DNA of 64,000 nucleotides, taken from the NCBI GenBank assembly GCA_031771865.1, contig JASISA010000027.1, forward strand, positions 3,224,001-3,288,000, written 5' to 3'. Below the pieces are notes generated by a model, which made no database searches, was not told the DNA's origin, and was given only the letters and a program-made list of their open reading frames with translations. The position numbers and the translations under genes are program-made. The DNA comes from Nothophaeocryptopus gaeumannii. Lineage: Eukaryota > Ascomycota > Dothideomycetes > Mycosphaerellales > Mycosphaerellaceae. Shown in pieces: positions 43,505 through 54,789 of the stretch (its first letter is position 1; each line of letters starts with the position of its first letter).

Positions 43505-46300
43505 ATGCACCTCGAGCAGCATCAGCAACAGCGCAACAAGCTGAGGAAGCAGCGTCCGGACAGGAAACATTCGACCCGCGACACAGACACCCACAGCACT
43601 TCGAGCTCCACCGCCGCCGCCGCTGTCGCCGCCTCTTCTTCCTCCGCTGCCGCACGGTCTGGCCCCGCTGCCACTAACGGCCCTGCTGCACCTTTGCCCT
43701 TATCCTTCTCTGGTACCCGACACGAGCACCCAGCGCACCCCATTCTCCATCGCAACCACAGCAGCCCGAACCCGAACCCATTCACCACCGCCGCTCCGCC
43801 GACGTCTGCCATTGCTATCAGCAGCGACGCCGTCGCAGGCGCTGCTCGCCCTCTCTCCGTCACACAGCGCACCTCGCAGGAGCTGGTGGGTTCTCACTTC
43901 GACCCCGACGCCCTGCTTGCCATCAACGCCGTGTCCTATCACACTTCCGCTGAAGCTCCGTACCAGCAATCACAACACTCACGGACGCAGCCGCCGCCGC
44001 CGTCGTTCGCCCTTGCTGCTCCTAATCCTCCTGGTACTGTTGTCCACTCTCCAGACGCGCCCCACGTGCTGCCAGTAGCGTCGCCGTTACACCCAGCGAG
44101 CACGAGCGCCAGCCTCAGCTCTGACGCCGCTGCCAATCCCGCGGTACGGCTGTCGCAGATTCTGGCCTCCCAAGGCATGGACGACCTCACGAGCGGCATG
44201 CGGAGTCCGCGGCAGCGATACAGTGACGAGACCAAAGACAGCAAGGCGCTGAAGAAGAAGAGCGGCTTCTCAAGCCTGGTAGCAAATCTGGTGGGCACCC
44301 CGCGGAAACCAACCATCTCTGCTCCCGAGAATCCAGTGCATGTGACACATGTGGGCTATGATCAAGAGACAGGAGAATTCACGGTAAGTAGGCCTTCGCA
44401 GATAATGGCACACTACTACGTCAAGCTTCTACACGGGCGTCGTGTGCTGACATCTATCTCCATAGGGCCTTCCAAAGGAATGGCAACGGACCTTACAGGC
44501 GAACGGCATCACCGAACAAGAACAGAAGAAGAATCCTCAAGCTATTATTGACGTTGTCACCTTCTTCAACGAGAACAATGGCGACACTGGAAGCGATGAC
44601 TGGACGTATCACAAGTTCGACCATGCAAAGCCGCAAGAGAGCCCACAGAGCTATCAACAAGGCCTCAGTCCTGGAGGGTATGTCACGAGTCCACCTGCAA
44701 GCCCACGATTCCCCAAGAACGATGGCGAGAGCTTCGAAAACCCGCGAGCGCCGCCTCCCGTTCCTCGAGGCATGTCCAGTCAGGGTCTTGGATTGACCAG
44801 TCCTATTAGTCCGCAGGTGAATGGCAACATGCTGCCATTGCGGCCCGCCCCCAAGCCGCCGGGGAGTCAATCCACGAATATGGTCCCACAGCGACCTGCA
44901 CCTCCGATACCCAGCCCTCAGCGCGAGCAGCAGAGGTACGACGATGGACTGCCTGCCGTCAAATACGCCCCGCCCACCGTCACGGATATCTCATCCAATA
45001 CGCAACCTGTGCAGAACAGAAGTCGAGCCAACACTGGTCCGACGTACCAAGGTCAATCTCCTATCTCGTCACCGCAACAGTATCAACATCAGCAAGAGCA
45101 AGCCATGAAGGCAGCTCAGCAGGCGTTGAAGCAGCAGTCCCTCGAGAGGTCTCAATCTCAGCGCCAACCGCCTAGCAATGGCTTTCATCAGCAGCAACAG
45201 CAGCACCTTCAGCATCATCATCATCAGCAGCAGCAGCAGATACCTTCGCCTTCCGATTCGCGTCAAGTGCCGCATCCCGCCGCTGTGGATCCCCGACTTG
45301 GCCCAACGCCCAGACCGAGACAGCGACCCAGGCAGTCCATCACAAATGCAGAAGTTCTAAGCAAGCTTCAGCATATCTGCAACACTGCGGATCCCACCAA
45401 AAAGTACCGCAACCTCGTGAAAATTGGTCAAGGTGCATCCGGTGGCGTATACACAGCATTCGAGGTCGGCACAAACAAATGCGTTGCCATCAAGCAGATG
45501 AACCTGGAGCAACAACCAAAGAAGGATCTCATCATCAATGAGATTTTGGTAATGAAGGACAGCAAGCACAAGAACATCGTCAATTTCATGGACAGCTTCC
45601 TGGTGAAGGGTGATTTATGGGTGGTCATGGAATACATGGAAGGCGGCAGCCTTACTGATGTGGTCACCTTCAACATGATGTCCGAAGGCCAGATTTCGGC
45701 TGTCTGCCGCGAAACGCTGCACGGTCTGCAATTCCTGCATTCCAAGGGCGTCATACATCGCGATATCAAGTCGGACAATATTTTGTTGTCCTTGGAAGGC
45801 AGCATCAAATTGACCGACTTTGGCTTCTGCGCGCAGATTAACGAGTCCCACATGAAGCGGACGACCATGGTCGGCACACCGTATTGGATGGCACCCGAGG
45901 TGGTGACGAGGAAAGAGTACGGCAGGAAGATCGACATCTGGTCGTTGGGTATCATGGCCATTGAAATGATCGAGGGAGAACCACCTTATCTGACCGAATC
46001 GCCGCTAAGAGCATTGTACCTGATCGCGACAAACGGCACTCCGACGATCAAAGAGGAGCACAACTTGACACCAGTTTTCCGGGATTTCTTGCAGTTTGCG
46101 CTGAAGGTGGATCCGGAGAAGCGAGCGTCTGCCCATGATTTGTTGAAGGTGAGATGTTACTTGATGCGATTTTGGAGAACGTGGCTGACAAGTTGTAGCA
46201 TGCCTTCATCCAGACTGCAGAGCCCCTTGCCACGCTCGCGCCCCTAGTGAAGGCAGCGCGACTAGCAAGAGCAGAAGAGCGAAGGAATAAAGGAAGCTGA
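43505..46300 (+). CDS. STE20: PAK-family protein kinase Ste20
   Basis: Cdc42/Rac-activated Ser/Thr kinase of the p21-activated kinase family, acting in polarity and MAPK signalling. Exons are 43505-44383, 44466-46148 and 46199-46300, about 887 residues. An N-terminal low-complexity Ser/Ala/Pro-rich segment is followed by the CRIB motif (ISAPENPVHVTHVGYDQETG, then GLPKEWQRTLQANGI across the first intron) at about residues 275-330. After a Pro/Gln/His-rich linker the kinase begins near 606: IGQGASGGVYTAF, VAIKQM, HRDIKSDNILL, DFGFCAQ and GTPYWMAPE. The end of the kinase domain and the tail are joined by a 50-bp intron. There is no PH domain, which separates Ste20 from Cla4. Start is the first ATG in the open frame, which could be preceded by another exon. 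Confidence 0.93.
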
Positions 46301-47552
46301 GCATAGCTGACTATACACCCTCTGGCTTGGTCGTGCTCCCTGATTGAAACGCTTGTGCTGCTCACTATTTCCGGTTGACACAGCGGCTTCTGATCAATTA
46401 TTTCTTTTCTCTTCCGGTTCAAAGCAGCATATTGACTGAGCGTTCGGCGTGTACAACAACCTCACTTGGACGCGGGACGGCGCCGCTCTGGACGTTTGAC
46501 CCGACACGATTTGAACACACAGAGATCTGGAGCAAACACGCCACAGTGGTGGTCAGGAACTCTGAGTGGGAATGGCGCAAGGGACTTTTACTGTTTGCCG
46601 GCGTTGCGCGATAGACAGAGGGCATGGGGCCTATGAGGGAATGAGGAGCGAGGGCGCAAACGAGCCCCCCAAAAACGGTCTTTTTGTTCTCACCAACATT
46701 GCTACGATTATTAGCCCGCCGGTCAAGCAGACGGACACGCGAGGCAACATATAGGTACTTGCACAATGACGATACGGCGAACGACGTGAGATGAGCAATG
46801 TCTTATTTCCTTTGGGGTGTTAAGCCGATTCGAGATAAAGGCAAGGCAGAAGAGGGGCCCGTTGCCCACTTTTGTAAGGTCTTCCCGCACGGGAAAGATG
46901 TTCCCCCACTCTAGTACTCTCACCAGGACCTAGGTAGGATGGCTATAGTATGACTTTCTTATACTCTGAATAAATATCCCGCTTGCAACGTCCGGCTCGG
47001 ACGTCGGCGAGCGATGGCGGGCAGGGTTCCGCACTCTCGCGGCAGAGCGGGAGCAGTAGCAGTAGCAGTAGCAGTGGTGGACGTGGTAGTGGTGGTGGTA
47101 GTTGGCAGTAGTACCGAGCCAGTCAGGAGGCTCGCTTACTCTGACTATGGAGGTATACGAGAGCGAGGAGGGATCTGCCGCTGTCCTGGGACACTTGTGA
47201 ACTTGTGCTCGTCTACCGACCCTCCTGCTACTCTCTCACGCTTACTACTTCTTCCGATTGTGCTTCTACTCCGGAGTACGGTATTAGTTGTGCGATCTGT
47301 ACGGAAGTTGCAGCCGACCATTCGCAGCAGCGGCTACCTTATCTTTCTCACCACCAAGCCAGTCCGCAGCTCACTTCGAGCCTACTCTGACACACCTTAC
47401 ACCTCATATCCTTCATATCCTTCTGGTATAAGCCCCCGCCAACTGCGCCGCCCGACGCCATCTGCCTCCATCTCGACAGTCCACGGTACGAGGTGAGCTG
47501 TTCCGTAGCTCGCCTGCCTCACACCCGCTCTCATCGCACCGCAGCCGCAGCC
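46301..47552 (+). other. Intergenic region, STE20 to CYB5
   Basis: 1.25 kb without a recognised gene. It includes a trinucleotide tract at 47052-47112 and presumably the CYB5 promoter. Confidence 0.4.
47052..47112 (+). repeat. AGCAGT/GTGGTG trinucleotide tract
   Basis: Four AGTAGC-type units followed by GTGGTAGTGGTGGTGG-like units, about 440 bp upstream of the CYB5 start. Confidence 0.8.
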
Positions 47553-48161
47553 ATGTCTGACTCCAAGGAATTCACCTATTCGGACGTGTCGGAGCACACT
47601 TCCAAGAAAGATCTGTATCTTGTCATTCACGACAAGGTCTACAACTCCTCCAGCTTTGTGGACGAGCATCCGTAAGTTATTACCCGGCATCGTGCACCGC
47701 GGCCCTCCGCTATTGCCATCGCTGCTCCAACCGGGGAGCGATTGCAACCGGAGCCCGGAACTAAAGCGTAAGCTGACCTCACTTTCTCCCGACAGCGGCG
47801 GCGAGGAAGTCCTGCTCGATGTAGGAGGGCAGGACGCAACAGAGGCTTTCGAGGATGTTGGACACAGTGACGAGGCGCGCGAGATTCTCGAAGGCCTGCT
47901 TATCGGCAAACTCAAGAGACAGGTAGGATCTAAGAGCAAGGCACTCGCGAAGCGGGACCATGGATGGACGACTGACGTGTGCTACTACATTAGGAGGGCG
48001 ACCCGCAGCCGAAGACCGCAGCACAGCAGGTGGCAGACGCACGGAAATCAACAAGCGGCTCGGGTGGTATGGGAGTTGGTGTGTACGCAATCGTCCTTGT
48101 TGGGGCTGCCGCTGCTTTCTTCGCATATCAATACCTGCAGACCAACCAGAACAAGTCGTGA
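47553..48161 (+). CDS. CYB5: Cytochrome b5, tail-anchored
   Basis: Haem protein that passes electrons to desaturases and sterol enzymes at the endoplasmic reticulum. Exons are 47553-47671, 47796-47922 and 47994-48161, 137 residues. The haem-binding domain starts with FTYSDVSEHTSKKDLYLVIH, includes DEHPGGEEVLLDVGGQDATE (first axial His in HPGG; the intron falls inside that codon stretch) and DVGHSDEAREILEGLLIG (second axial His). A short linker leads to a C-terminal membrane anchor (GVYAIVLVGAAAAFFAYQYL) and a basic-polar end. Length and order are those of fungal Cyb5. The 124-bp first intron is the longest clear intron in the window. Confidence 0.95.
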
Positions 48162-48999
48162 GGGGAATGGCACAATGAAGAAGCAGGGCGGAGAGGATGA
48201 TGTATCTCGCTAGTGGACTTGTAGATGAAGCGACAGCAGGCGACTGGGAGATTGGTGTCGAAATGGCATTTCGCATACACCACTTACCTTTCATACTTGA
48301 CGCTGACAGCCGCGGCAGTCATTCGAACTCTATTGCCATATGGCCTATATGTCCTCACTGTGAAAATAACGTCTAGAATACCAAGCACGAATGGATGCGC
48401 CAGCTTTGTAGCCAAACAGTCGCAGCTATGCCCCATCCGCATCAATAACGGACACGCTTAAAGCTTGGTTTTCATACAGCAAAAGCTTTGTCACATGCTC
48501 GTCAAGCTTCAGCCGGCGATGAGCTTCCTCGAGTTAGAGCTTCCGATCCTCGGCTCTATCAAAACCTACGGGCAGGCGCGGGTCAGACCTACAGAAGGCA
48601 CGGCACGTCACACAAACTGCACACAAGTCTCATGTTGTATTTCGGACCCTTGTTTTATGCCATTGACTGCAGGATATTTCCCCCGGACCGTGCGCGGACC
48701 GGGTCACACAGGTCTCCTGATTACTTTTTCTCAGATCAAGTCTGTTGCGTAATGATCGGGCTGCCAATTATTGATATTGAAAGCTTGCAAATTGCTCTCC
48801 CAGGATCAGAGCCGCTTGTATGGCAAGCGAATGTTCGTAATCAGATTGCTCTCGTTCCTCTCGAAAGGCCTGGGGCACTAGGCGATTGGACCTGATCGCT
48901 CCTATATTCTCGGAGAATTATCATCCAAAACGCTGTCCACTTCCATCGGATGCGTAAGCAACGCCTATCGAACAAAATCAGCACCTGCTACTCGCCGAT
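48162..48999. other. Start of gene-poor block after CYB5
   Basis: 838 bp. On the plus strand at about 48465-48900 there are open frames with weak resemblance to the fungal transcription-factor domain (for example DIESLQIALPGSEPL), described in findings. No intact gene. Confidence 0.35.
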
Positions 49000-50400
49000 C
49001 GATGGTTGGCAGAATATACCATGCTGCTCACAGCTTGCTCCATCGGCCATTCCAGATAGATATGCATATCGCTACCTAACAAGGCCATACTGATCCCCGC
49101 CAAGACATAATTACCCCAGTTCCTCGCATAACAAGCCATCTGAACTGTGAGCGACACAGCAGCAAAATGGGCCAGTATGACTAACGCCGGAGGAAAACCT
49201 CAAGTGATCATTCAAACGAACTCGGGCGGAACCAGTAGCATCCAGTGCCATATATGTTGCGTTTCGACGTCTGATCGTTGCGAGACCTGCATTACGGACC
49301 GGTACACTGCTTCGAGACTTTTGAGGGCGTTCAGACAGTCAGACCGATATTCCTCGGCGCAGTATTCCTCTAGCATGTGACCTAGAACGATGAACTGGTG
49401 TTGTATTAGCATTGGAAGCTCAATGTCGACGGGAATGTGGAGGTCGTGGGATTCGAGCATGGGGCCTAGAGGACCTAGATGGACCCATTCCATGCCTGAA
49501 TTTGACCAGTAGCTGTCTCCAATGTGCATGGAAATTAAATGTATGCGAGCGTACACGTTGACAGGATGTCTTGCACACCTCGTTCCAAGAGAAACAATTC
49601 AGTCACTTGCTCCATGGTGATGCACTGCGGTTCGAGCATCATCGACGCTTCCTCGCAAGCCCTCGCTGTTGATCTGATTGATACGGTGGTCAGTTCCCTT
49701 CACTACGTACCGATATCGAAGCGGACTTACAGGACAGACATTGTCGTCGAAAGTGCGAATAATGCTGTGCTGACCTCGGGCGTGATCTCGCTCAAGACTA
49801 TTCGGAACAGGTCCAGCGCTTGAGTCTGATGGGTATCACATCGTCGCAGGTATCTTTCTAATTGCTCTGGGTGATCATGAGCTATGTGCAGAGCAGCTAG
49901 CATCCCGTGCGTGAGGCTGAAAAATGGTGTAGCAGTCGTAATGATGCATCAAATCTAGATCCTGGATCCATTACTGCTGCGATAGTACGCTGTTGTCGTT
50001 GCTGCGCTCTGTCTTTAAGCCAGCCAGTTCATTCCTACATCAATCACAGGCCCACGTATGGTGTCGCTCTTCGCGTGATGCTTATTCTGATGAGCGAACG
50101 AGTCACCATGGAGAGTGAGAAACATTGAGAATGCCCAAATGTCGTACCCTCGGAATTTTAGCGCGATATTCATTTGACCAGACTCACAGTGTTCGGTGGC
50201 GGAGGGCCTAAGACTGCATTGTTCACCCCTTCTCGAGCAATTGGCGCAAGGAGCTTGTTCATTGCACTAGACTAGGCATCAGTAATGAACTTGATTCGCG
50301 ATCCCTCGGGTCATGGACTCGCTTTGACTCTTCTTCTTTTGCGATTTATGCACCCTTTCCTTGACTTCTTGGTCCCAAGCTGTGTCTGTTTCTTGTTATA
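49000..50400 (-). pseudogene. Decayed Zn2Cys6 transcription factor
   Basis: Minus-strand relic of a fungal Zn2Cys6 regulator with a Fungal_trans_2-like domain. The zinc cluster is legible across a 56-bp intron (50322-50267): KKSRKGCINRKRRRVK, then CNEQAPCANCSRRGEQC. The second cluster Cys is Arg (CGC at 50343-50341), and the intron donor is GC. Further on, SLTHGMLAALHIAHDHPEQ and EITPEVSTALFALSTTMSV are typical of the regulatory domain, and IPVDIELPMLIQ, CLNALKSLEAVY and PPALVILAHFAAV follow. Lesions: a frameshift at about 49530-49560, in-frame TGA at 49214-49212 and at 49202-49200 where relatives have Arg. No ATG in frame precedes the cluster. The family is clear; lack of function is inferred. 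Confidence 0.65.
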
Positions 50401-51879
50401 ATGCTTCTTGAACGACGTCTGCTGTTGACTTTACGTACGATGAGATTGACGACTACTTCAGGATGTCAAGGTCAACATGGGTATAAGAGGGATTGATCAG
50501 AGGGTTCAGCCGCAAATGTTGCAGTCCGTCGAACTACCTCCTTCGCAACTAATGCCTAGGGCTACTTCCGCAACGCTCTGCCCTTGGAGACCGGGGCGAT
50601 CGTGAATACTTGCACTAGGGCATGAGGCTGTACTGCGTTGGCTGCCAAGCAGTCAAAAGCATACGATCCATCGCGGTAGGGCATGCTGATTGAGTGCCTT
50701 CAAGCAGCGCACAGCCAATCCGCCGTCTTTCAGCATCCAATACTACACTCGAGGAAGAGTGGTTCTTCAGTACTCCGTCACAGCAGTTGGTTGGTCTGGG
50801 GAGGGGACAGAATCACATACCGCATGCTTCCAAGGGCGATCGGAGTGTCAACAGACGCCTTCTGATATTGACTAGTCTGTTGAGCTACTGCAGGTGGTGC
50901 ACCCTGCATGGGGCATCATCTAGGGTCAGCGTACGATGTGTGTAGAGCGCTTCATAGCAACGTTGCAGGCAGCGGTGGCCAAGCCACACGCCCAGCTCTT
51001 AGTCCCCATAGATCAAGGTCTTCTTCCGAGTCGAAGGGCGACTAATGCTGTCCTTAGCTGAGACAGCTCTTGTTTGTAAGAAACGAAATCAAAGAAGCCT
51101 TGGCGAAGGGAGGGATAGGGCTGAGCGCCGACTCAATGCAACGTGGCGTAGGACGCCTATTGCTCCTGAATCCTTCAACGCTGCCGGCGTTGTTGGGCTC
51201 TTTCTTCCTCATCCGAATCCAACTATGAATATGATTGATGGACAAGTAAGTTGGCGATTGGCAGCAAGAATGCCTAACGTGTCACCTGTCAGTCCTGTCT
51301 ACTATGGCGTGAGGGTTCCGATAAGATACAGCCAGAGTTGGTGAGTTCGTACTCCAATCCGTCAACCGATCTGTACATTCTCAAGATGGTCCTTGTTTAG
51401 GACGAACAAGTCGTGCGGGCTCCTGCATCAGTGACTTCAATGGCAGCCGCAGCCGAGCACGGCGGAGTCAAGGGCCCAGCACAATGTGCCCTAACTCGAA
51501 CTAGGAGGCCAACCTTAGGCTGGAACAGAGTGACAAGAAATCACCATGTGCCGGCGTGCGGTCTCTGGGGCCACTGGAGCTATTATGGTAAGCCCCGAGG
51601 CGGACCCAGATGAAGTGAACCATCCTGGCGCAAATTGATGACTGGAGGTCTGCTGCCACACATGGGACAGACAGGTCCGAAACGGTAAGAATCGAACAAA
51701 GTACTTGAAGTTCGATCTGGTGAGGATTTCTTGTGCTCTGTTGACACCGTCTCGGCACGGGATTTTAGGGCCAAAATTGTGAGCTCGAAGTCCCTTTCTG
51801 CGTACTGAAGATTTAGGGATCTCGTTGCTTGTCTAGTTCTTGCTGTCCTGTGATCATTCACGCCAGTGGACGCCCGAAG
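50401..51879. other. Gene-poor stretch between two relic genes
   Basis: About 1.5 kb. Only short open frames, none assigned to a family. The minus strand from about 51580 to 51880 may be the decayed C-terminal part of the RTA1-like relic. Confidence 0.35.
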
Positions 51880-52508
51880 GATCTGCATTTCAGATCCAGA
51901 AGATCGATGGCCCCCAGCACACAACCTTCATAACGGAGGCAAGTCTTGTCTTAGGACACTCAGCAAAGCTCTCCTTTTCAGACTTCTTGCTCTCCCATGG
52001 CTTTCGCAAAGCCACTGGTGTGAATCCAGTCTTGACGACTCTTCCGAGCTCCATGTAGATCGAGGCTGCTAACAGTCCTGGTGCGATCAGATGGACACCC
52101 TGAATGATGTATGAGGCCGCCAGAGTCCAGCCGCTATAGATCTCGGTTGAAGGCATTGTGCGAGCAGACCGGCCTGTGATACCACAGTTCCCACCGGAGC
52201 AGAAGGGTATTCATTGACCAGGTCCGCGATTGAATCATTGGTAGAATCGTGGTTGTGATGCCGAATAGTAGGGCAGGGAGAGGGTATGCGCCCACAAACA
52301 TCTGGTAGTAGTTGTACGTGAAGTCAGAGCGACCATCGAGGTGCGTCGCATTGCACGAGATGATGAGGTTATGGGTTTTGATTTCAACCAAAAAAGGGCA
52401 TTGCTGTAAGAATGTGCAGCTCACAATGCCGAGGTTCTTTTGATTCGGAGAAGGCTGCAGTTCAAGACGTATCAACGCGCGCGAAATCCTTTGGAAAGAT
52501 CTCGGCAT
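51880..52508 (-). pseudogene. Decayed RTA1-like membrane protein gene
   Basis: Minus-strand fragments resembling the fungal RTA1 family (seven-helix proteins associated with lipid-translocation and sterol/toxin resistance phenotypes). One frame gives a membrane-like segment YYQMFVGAYPLPALLFGITT and SRTW; the next frame gives IPFCSGGNCGITGRSAR, then TEIYSGWTLAASYIIQG and APGLLAASIYMELGRVV, which match RTA1 helices in order. A one-base shift with an in-frame TGA separates them around 52220-52230, and after GRVV the frame loses resemblance. An unspliced intact reading was not found, so I call it a pseudogene; the alternative of a highly diverged gene with unseen introns cannot be excluded. Confidence 0.5.
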
Positions 52509-52868
52509 GCCTTCATTAGCCTTGACGAGGGTTTTATATCACCTACCGTCTTGGAAGCGTCTTACGAGGAGTCATGAGGCAGCCACGCAAGACCTTCACA
52601 TTCTTTGCTCCTTGTACGAACAGAGGTCCAAGCAATGCGAGCGAATCAGCGCTCGTGCCAACTTCTGGCGTCCAAATAAGAAGGCTTATGAGCACCCATC
52701 CACAGAGCCATTCAAAGATTGATCTGCACAGATTTTCAGGGCGATCGCATGGCATGATCTCTGAGAAGCCGAATACCCGCTTTGCGCGATTTCGATCATT
52801 GGAGCAAGGCCGAAAACAGGAAAACGCGAACGACTCGAGCAATGATTGAGCGGAGCACTTGGAGAGCG
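52509..52868 (-). other. Spacer between RTA1 relic and BUD22-like gene
   Basis: 360 bp, no gene supported. Probably the BUD22-like 3' UTR. Confidence 0.35.
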
Positions 52869-54263
52869 TCAGTCGAAACTGATCTTTTTGCCCTGAAACG
52901 CAACAGGCACGCTCTTCTTCTCCTTCGCTCGTTTCGCGGCTTCCCAGGATGGATGCAAAGGTCCGGTGTCGTCTCGCTTCGGTCTGTTCGGCGCATCACC
53001 CCCTTGCCGAATACTAGCTGGCGTCTTTCTGTCCTGCCCAAGAGGCAATGCATTCGCGTCTTTCGCAAATCGGCTGCTCTGTTCTGATCTTCCTCTCTTA
53101 CCGCGGCCAATGCTTTCAACTGCACCTCTCTTAGCATCCCAGTCTTGCTTGCGATCAGTCCTTTGCAGATGCTTCGCTGTTCTTCCATATTTCTTCTCCC
53201 AGATGGCTTGCCGTGCACGTTGCCCTCGTCGGTTCTTTTTGAGCTTTGAACCTTCGAGATCATCATCCATGTCGGAGCCGCTTCCGGGGATGTAGCCTCC
53301 CATGGTCAGCGATGGGATGAAGGCAGTTTTCACGGGACCCGAGGTCTTGAGCCGTTCATTTTCGGAATCAGTCTGGTCCGGTTCCGATTCTTCTGAGATG
53401 CACAAGCTCGCAGACGCGTTCGGTCGGGTTTTGTTGATAGTCGTACTCCCGATGCCCTCGCCCTCGAGCTGACGCTCAAGACCATCAACATCCATCTCTG
53501 ATACACTCTCCGCGCCAAGCTCGTCTTCCTCGTCAGACACCGCGAGTCGATGGTCATACAGTGCCATTGCCACGCCTTCGTCAAGATCTGCAAGTGCGTG
53601 ATGTTTCAGTTGCGACCGAGTTGTAGGGTTGATCAGAGACTTGGCGTTATCTTCGGAGCTGTCCTGGCCATCGTCCACGGTTCCCGCTGATTCCTTGTCC
53701 ACTTGCTGGTAGTCTCTGGCTCTGAGCCTACGCTTCTTCGCTGGCACACTGTCATGGACATCAAACTCGGCCTTCACCTCTGCACTTGCACTCGGGATGG
53801 CCTCCTTGACGGGATTCGAATCCGCCAGACGGGCGAGAACATTAAGAGCAGCGGCATCGGTAGACACGGGAGTAGGCGTTCTGATGGCGGCGGGTAGGTG
53901 CGGCGACGTGGCGACGGCCTTGATGCGCAGCAGCAACTTGGCCAAGTAGTGCTGCGCCAGTGCTTCGACGGTCAGTGTTTTCAGTGCAGCAATCTCAGCA
54001 TCGATACGGCTCATCTCCTTCTCCTTCTCGTCGGCGTTGCGGTCCGTGTCTTTGGCGGCATTTTTCTGGCGGCGGCCCAGCTTCTGCCGCTCGAAGCCCT
54101 TGGCAAGCTTGAAGGCCTTTTCCAACTGCTTGCACCCTTGCGTGAAGGCACCCAGCACTTGACGTTGCTTGCGGTAGTTGGTCGCATCTCGCCCTTCAGC
54201 TCCGCCGCCTCCGCCGCCGTCGCCGTCGTCGTTGCCGGCGGCAGCCCACTTGCGCTTGCTCAT
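52869..54263 (-). CDS. BUD22: Bud22/SRFBP1-like ribosome biogenesis protein
   Basis: Intronless 464-residue nucleolar-type protein of the Bud22 family, required in yeast for small-subunit rRNA processing. The N-terminal basic coiled-coil region (RQVLGAFTQGCKQLEKAF, LKTLTVEALAQHYLAKLLLR) is followed by acidic disordered segments and GGYIPGSGSDMDDD. The C-terminal block is diagnostic: KKNRRGQRARQAIWEKKYG, then LHPSWEAAKRAKEKK and the ending FQGKKISFD. The start is the first ATG, MSKRKWAAAG. It is divergent from SCP160, a ribosome-associated protein. Confidence 0.88.
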   Translation of the reverse strand: MSKRKWAAAGNDDGDGGGGGGAEGRDATNYRKQRQVLGAFTQGCKQLEKAFKLAKGFERQKLGRRQKNAAKDTDRNADEKEKEMSRIDAEIAALKTLTVEALAQHYLAKLLLRIKAVATSPHLPAAIRTPTPVSTDAAALNVLARLADSNPVKEAIPSASAEVKAEFDVHDSVPAKKRRLRARDYQQVDKESAGTVDDGQDSSEDNAKSLINPTTRSQLKHHALADLDEGVAMALYDHRLAVSDEEDELGAESVSEMDVDGLERQLEGEGIGSTTINKTRPNASASLCISEESEPDQTDSENERLKTSGPVKTAFIPSLTMGGYIPGSGSDMDDDLEGSKLKKNRRGQRARQAIWEKKYGRTAKHLQRTDRKQDWDAKRGAVESIGRGKRGRSEQSSRFAKDANALPLGQDRKTPASIRQGGDAPNRPKRDDTGPLHPSWEAAKRAKEKKSVPVAFQGKKISFD

Positions 54264-54789
54264 GTCGATGGTGTCGGTTGACGACGTCGCGACGGGCGTC
54301 TTGTCGCGGTGCAGGCCTCACACATGGGCCCCACCAGTGAGGTCGTGGGTGAAAAGGCACATGCGAGTCGTAGTAGCAGTAGTAGCAGTAGCAGCACCGT
54401 AGCCACAGATATCTTACCTCCGAGGCAGTGAGCTAGTGAGTGAATGAGCGAGCTTGTGAGTATGGTCAGGAATTGCGGCCCGTGCGATGGACCGATGAAC
54501 CGATGGACCCTGCAGACGATTGGGGGATGGAACGTGTCGTGTCGTGCCTTTCCCAAAGCTTCGACGCCCGTCTCGACAATTCCACACCTTACACCTCACA
54601 CCTCCCACTTCTGTCACTTCACCCACTTCTACTTCACCCTCACACTCACCTCCACCGCCGGCGGCCTTCTCTCCCCGTCCCCATCTCGCTCCGCCTTGGA
54701 TGACCTGAACGGTGGATTCCACTCCCCGAGCTGTCCCGTCAACCTGACCCCGAACGTCTGCATTCGAACGGTTCCCTGTACTCGAAATC
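54264..54789. promoter_or_regulatory. Divergent promoter region, BUD22-like / SCP160
   Basis: 526 bp between start codons. Near 54366-54395 is a GTAGTAGCA tract, listed separately. CAC/CTTCAC-rich plus-strand sequence lies at 54590-54650 in the likely SCP160 leader. Confidence 0.45.
54366..54395 (+). repeat. GTAGCA/GTAGTA tract
   Basis: Short trinucleotide tract of GTAGTAGCAGTAGTAGCA-type units in the divergent promoter. Confidence 0.75.
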
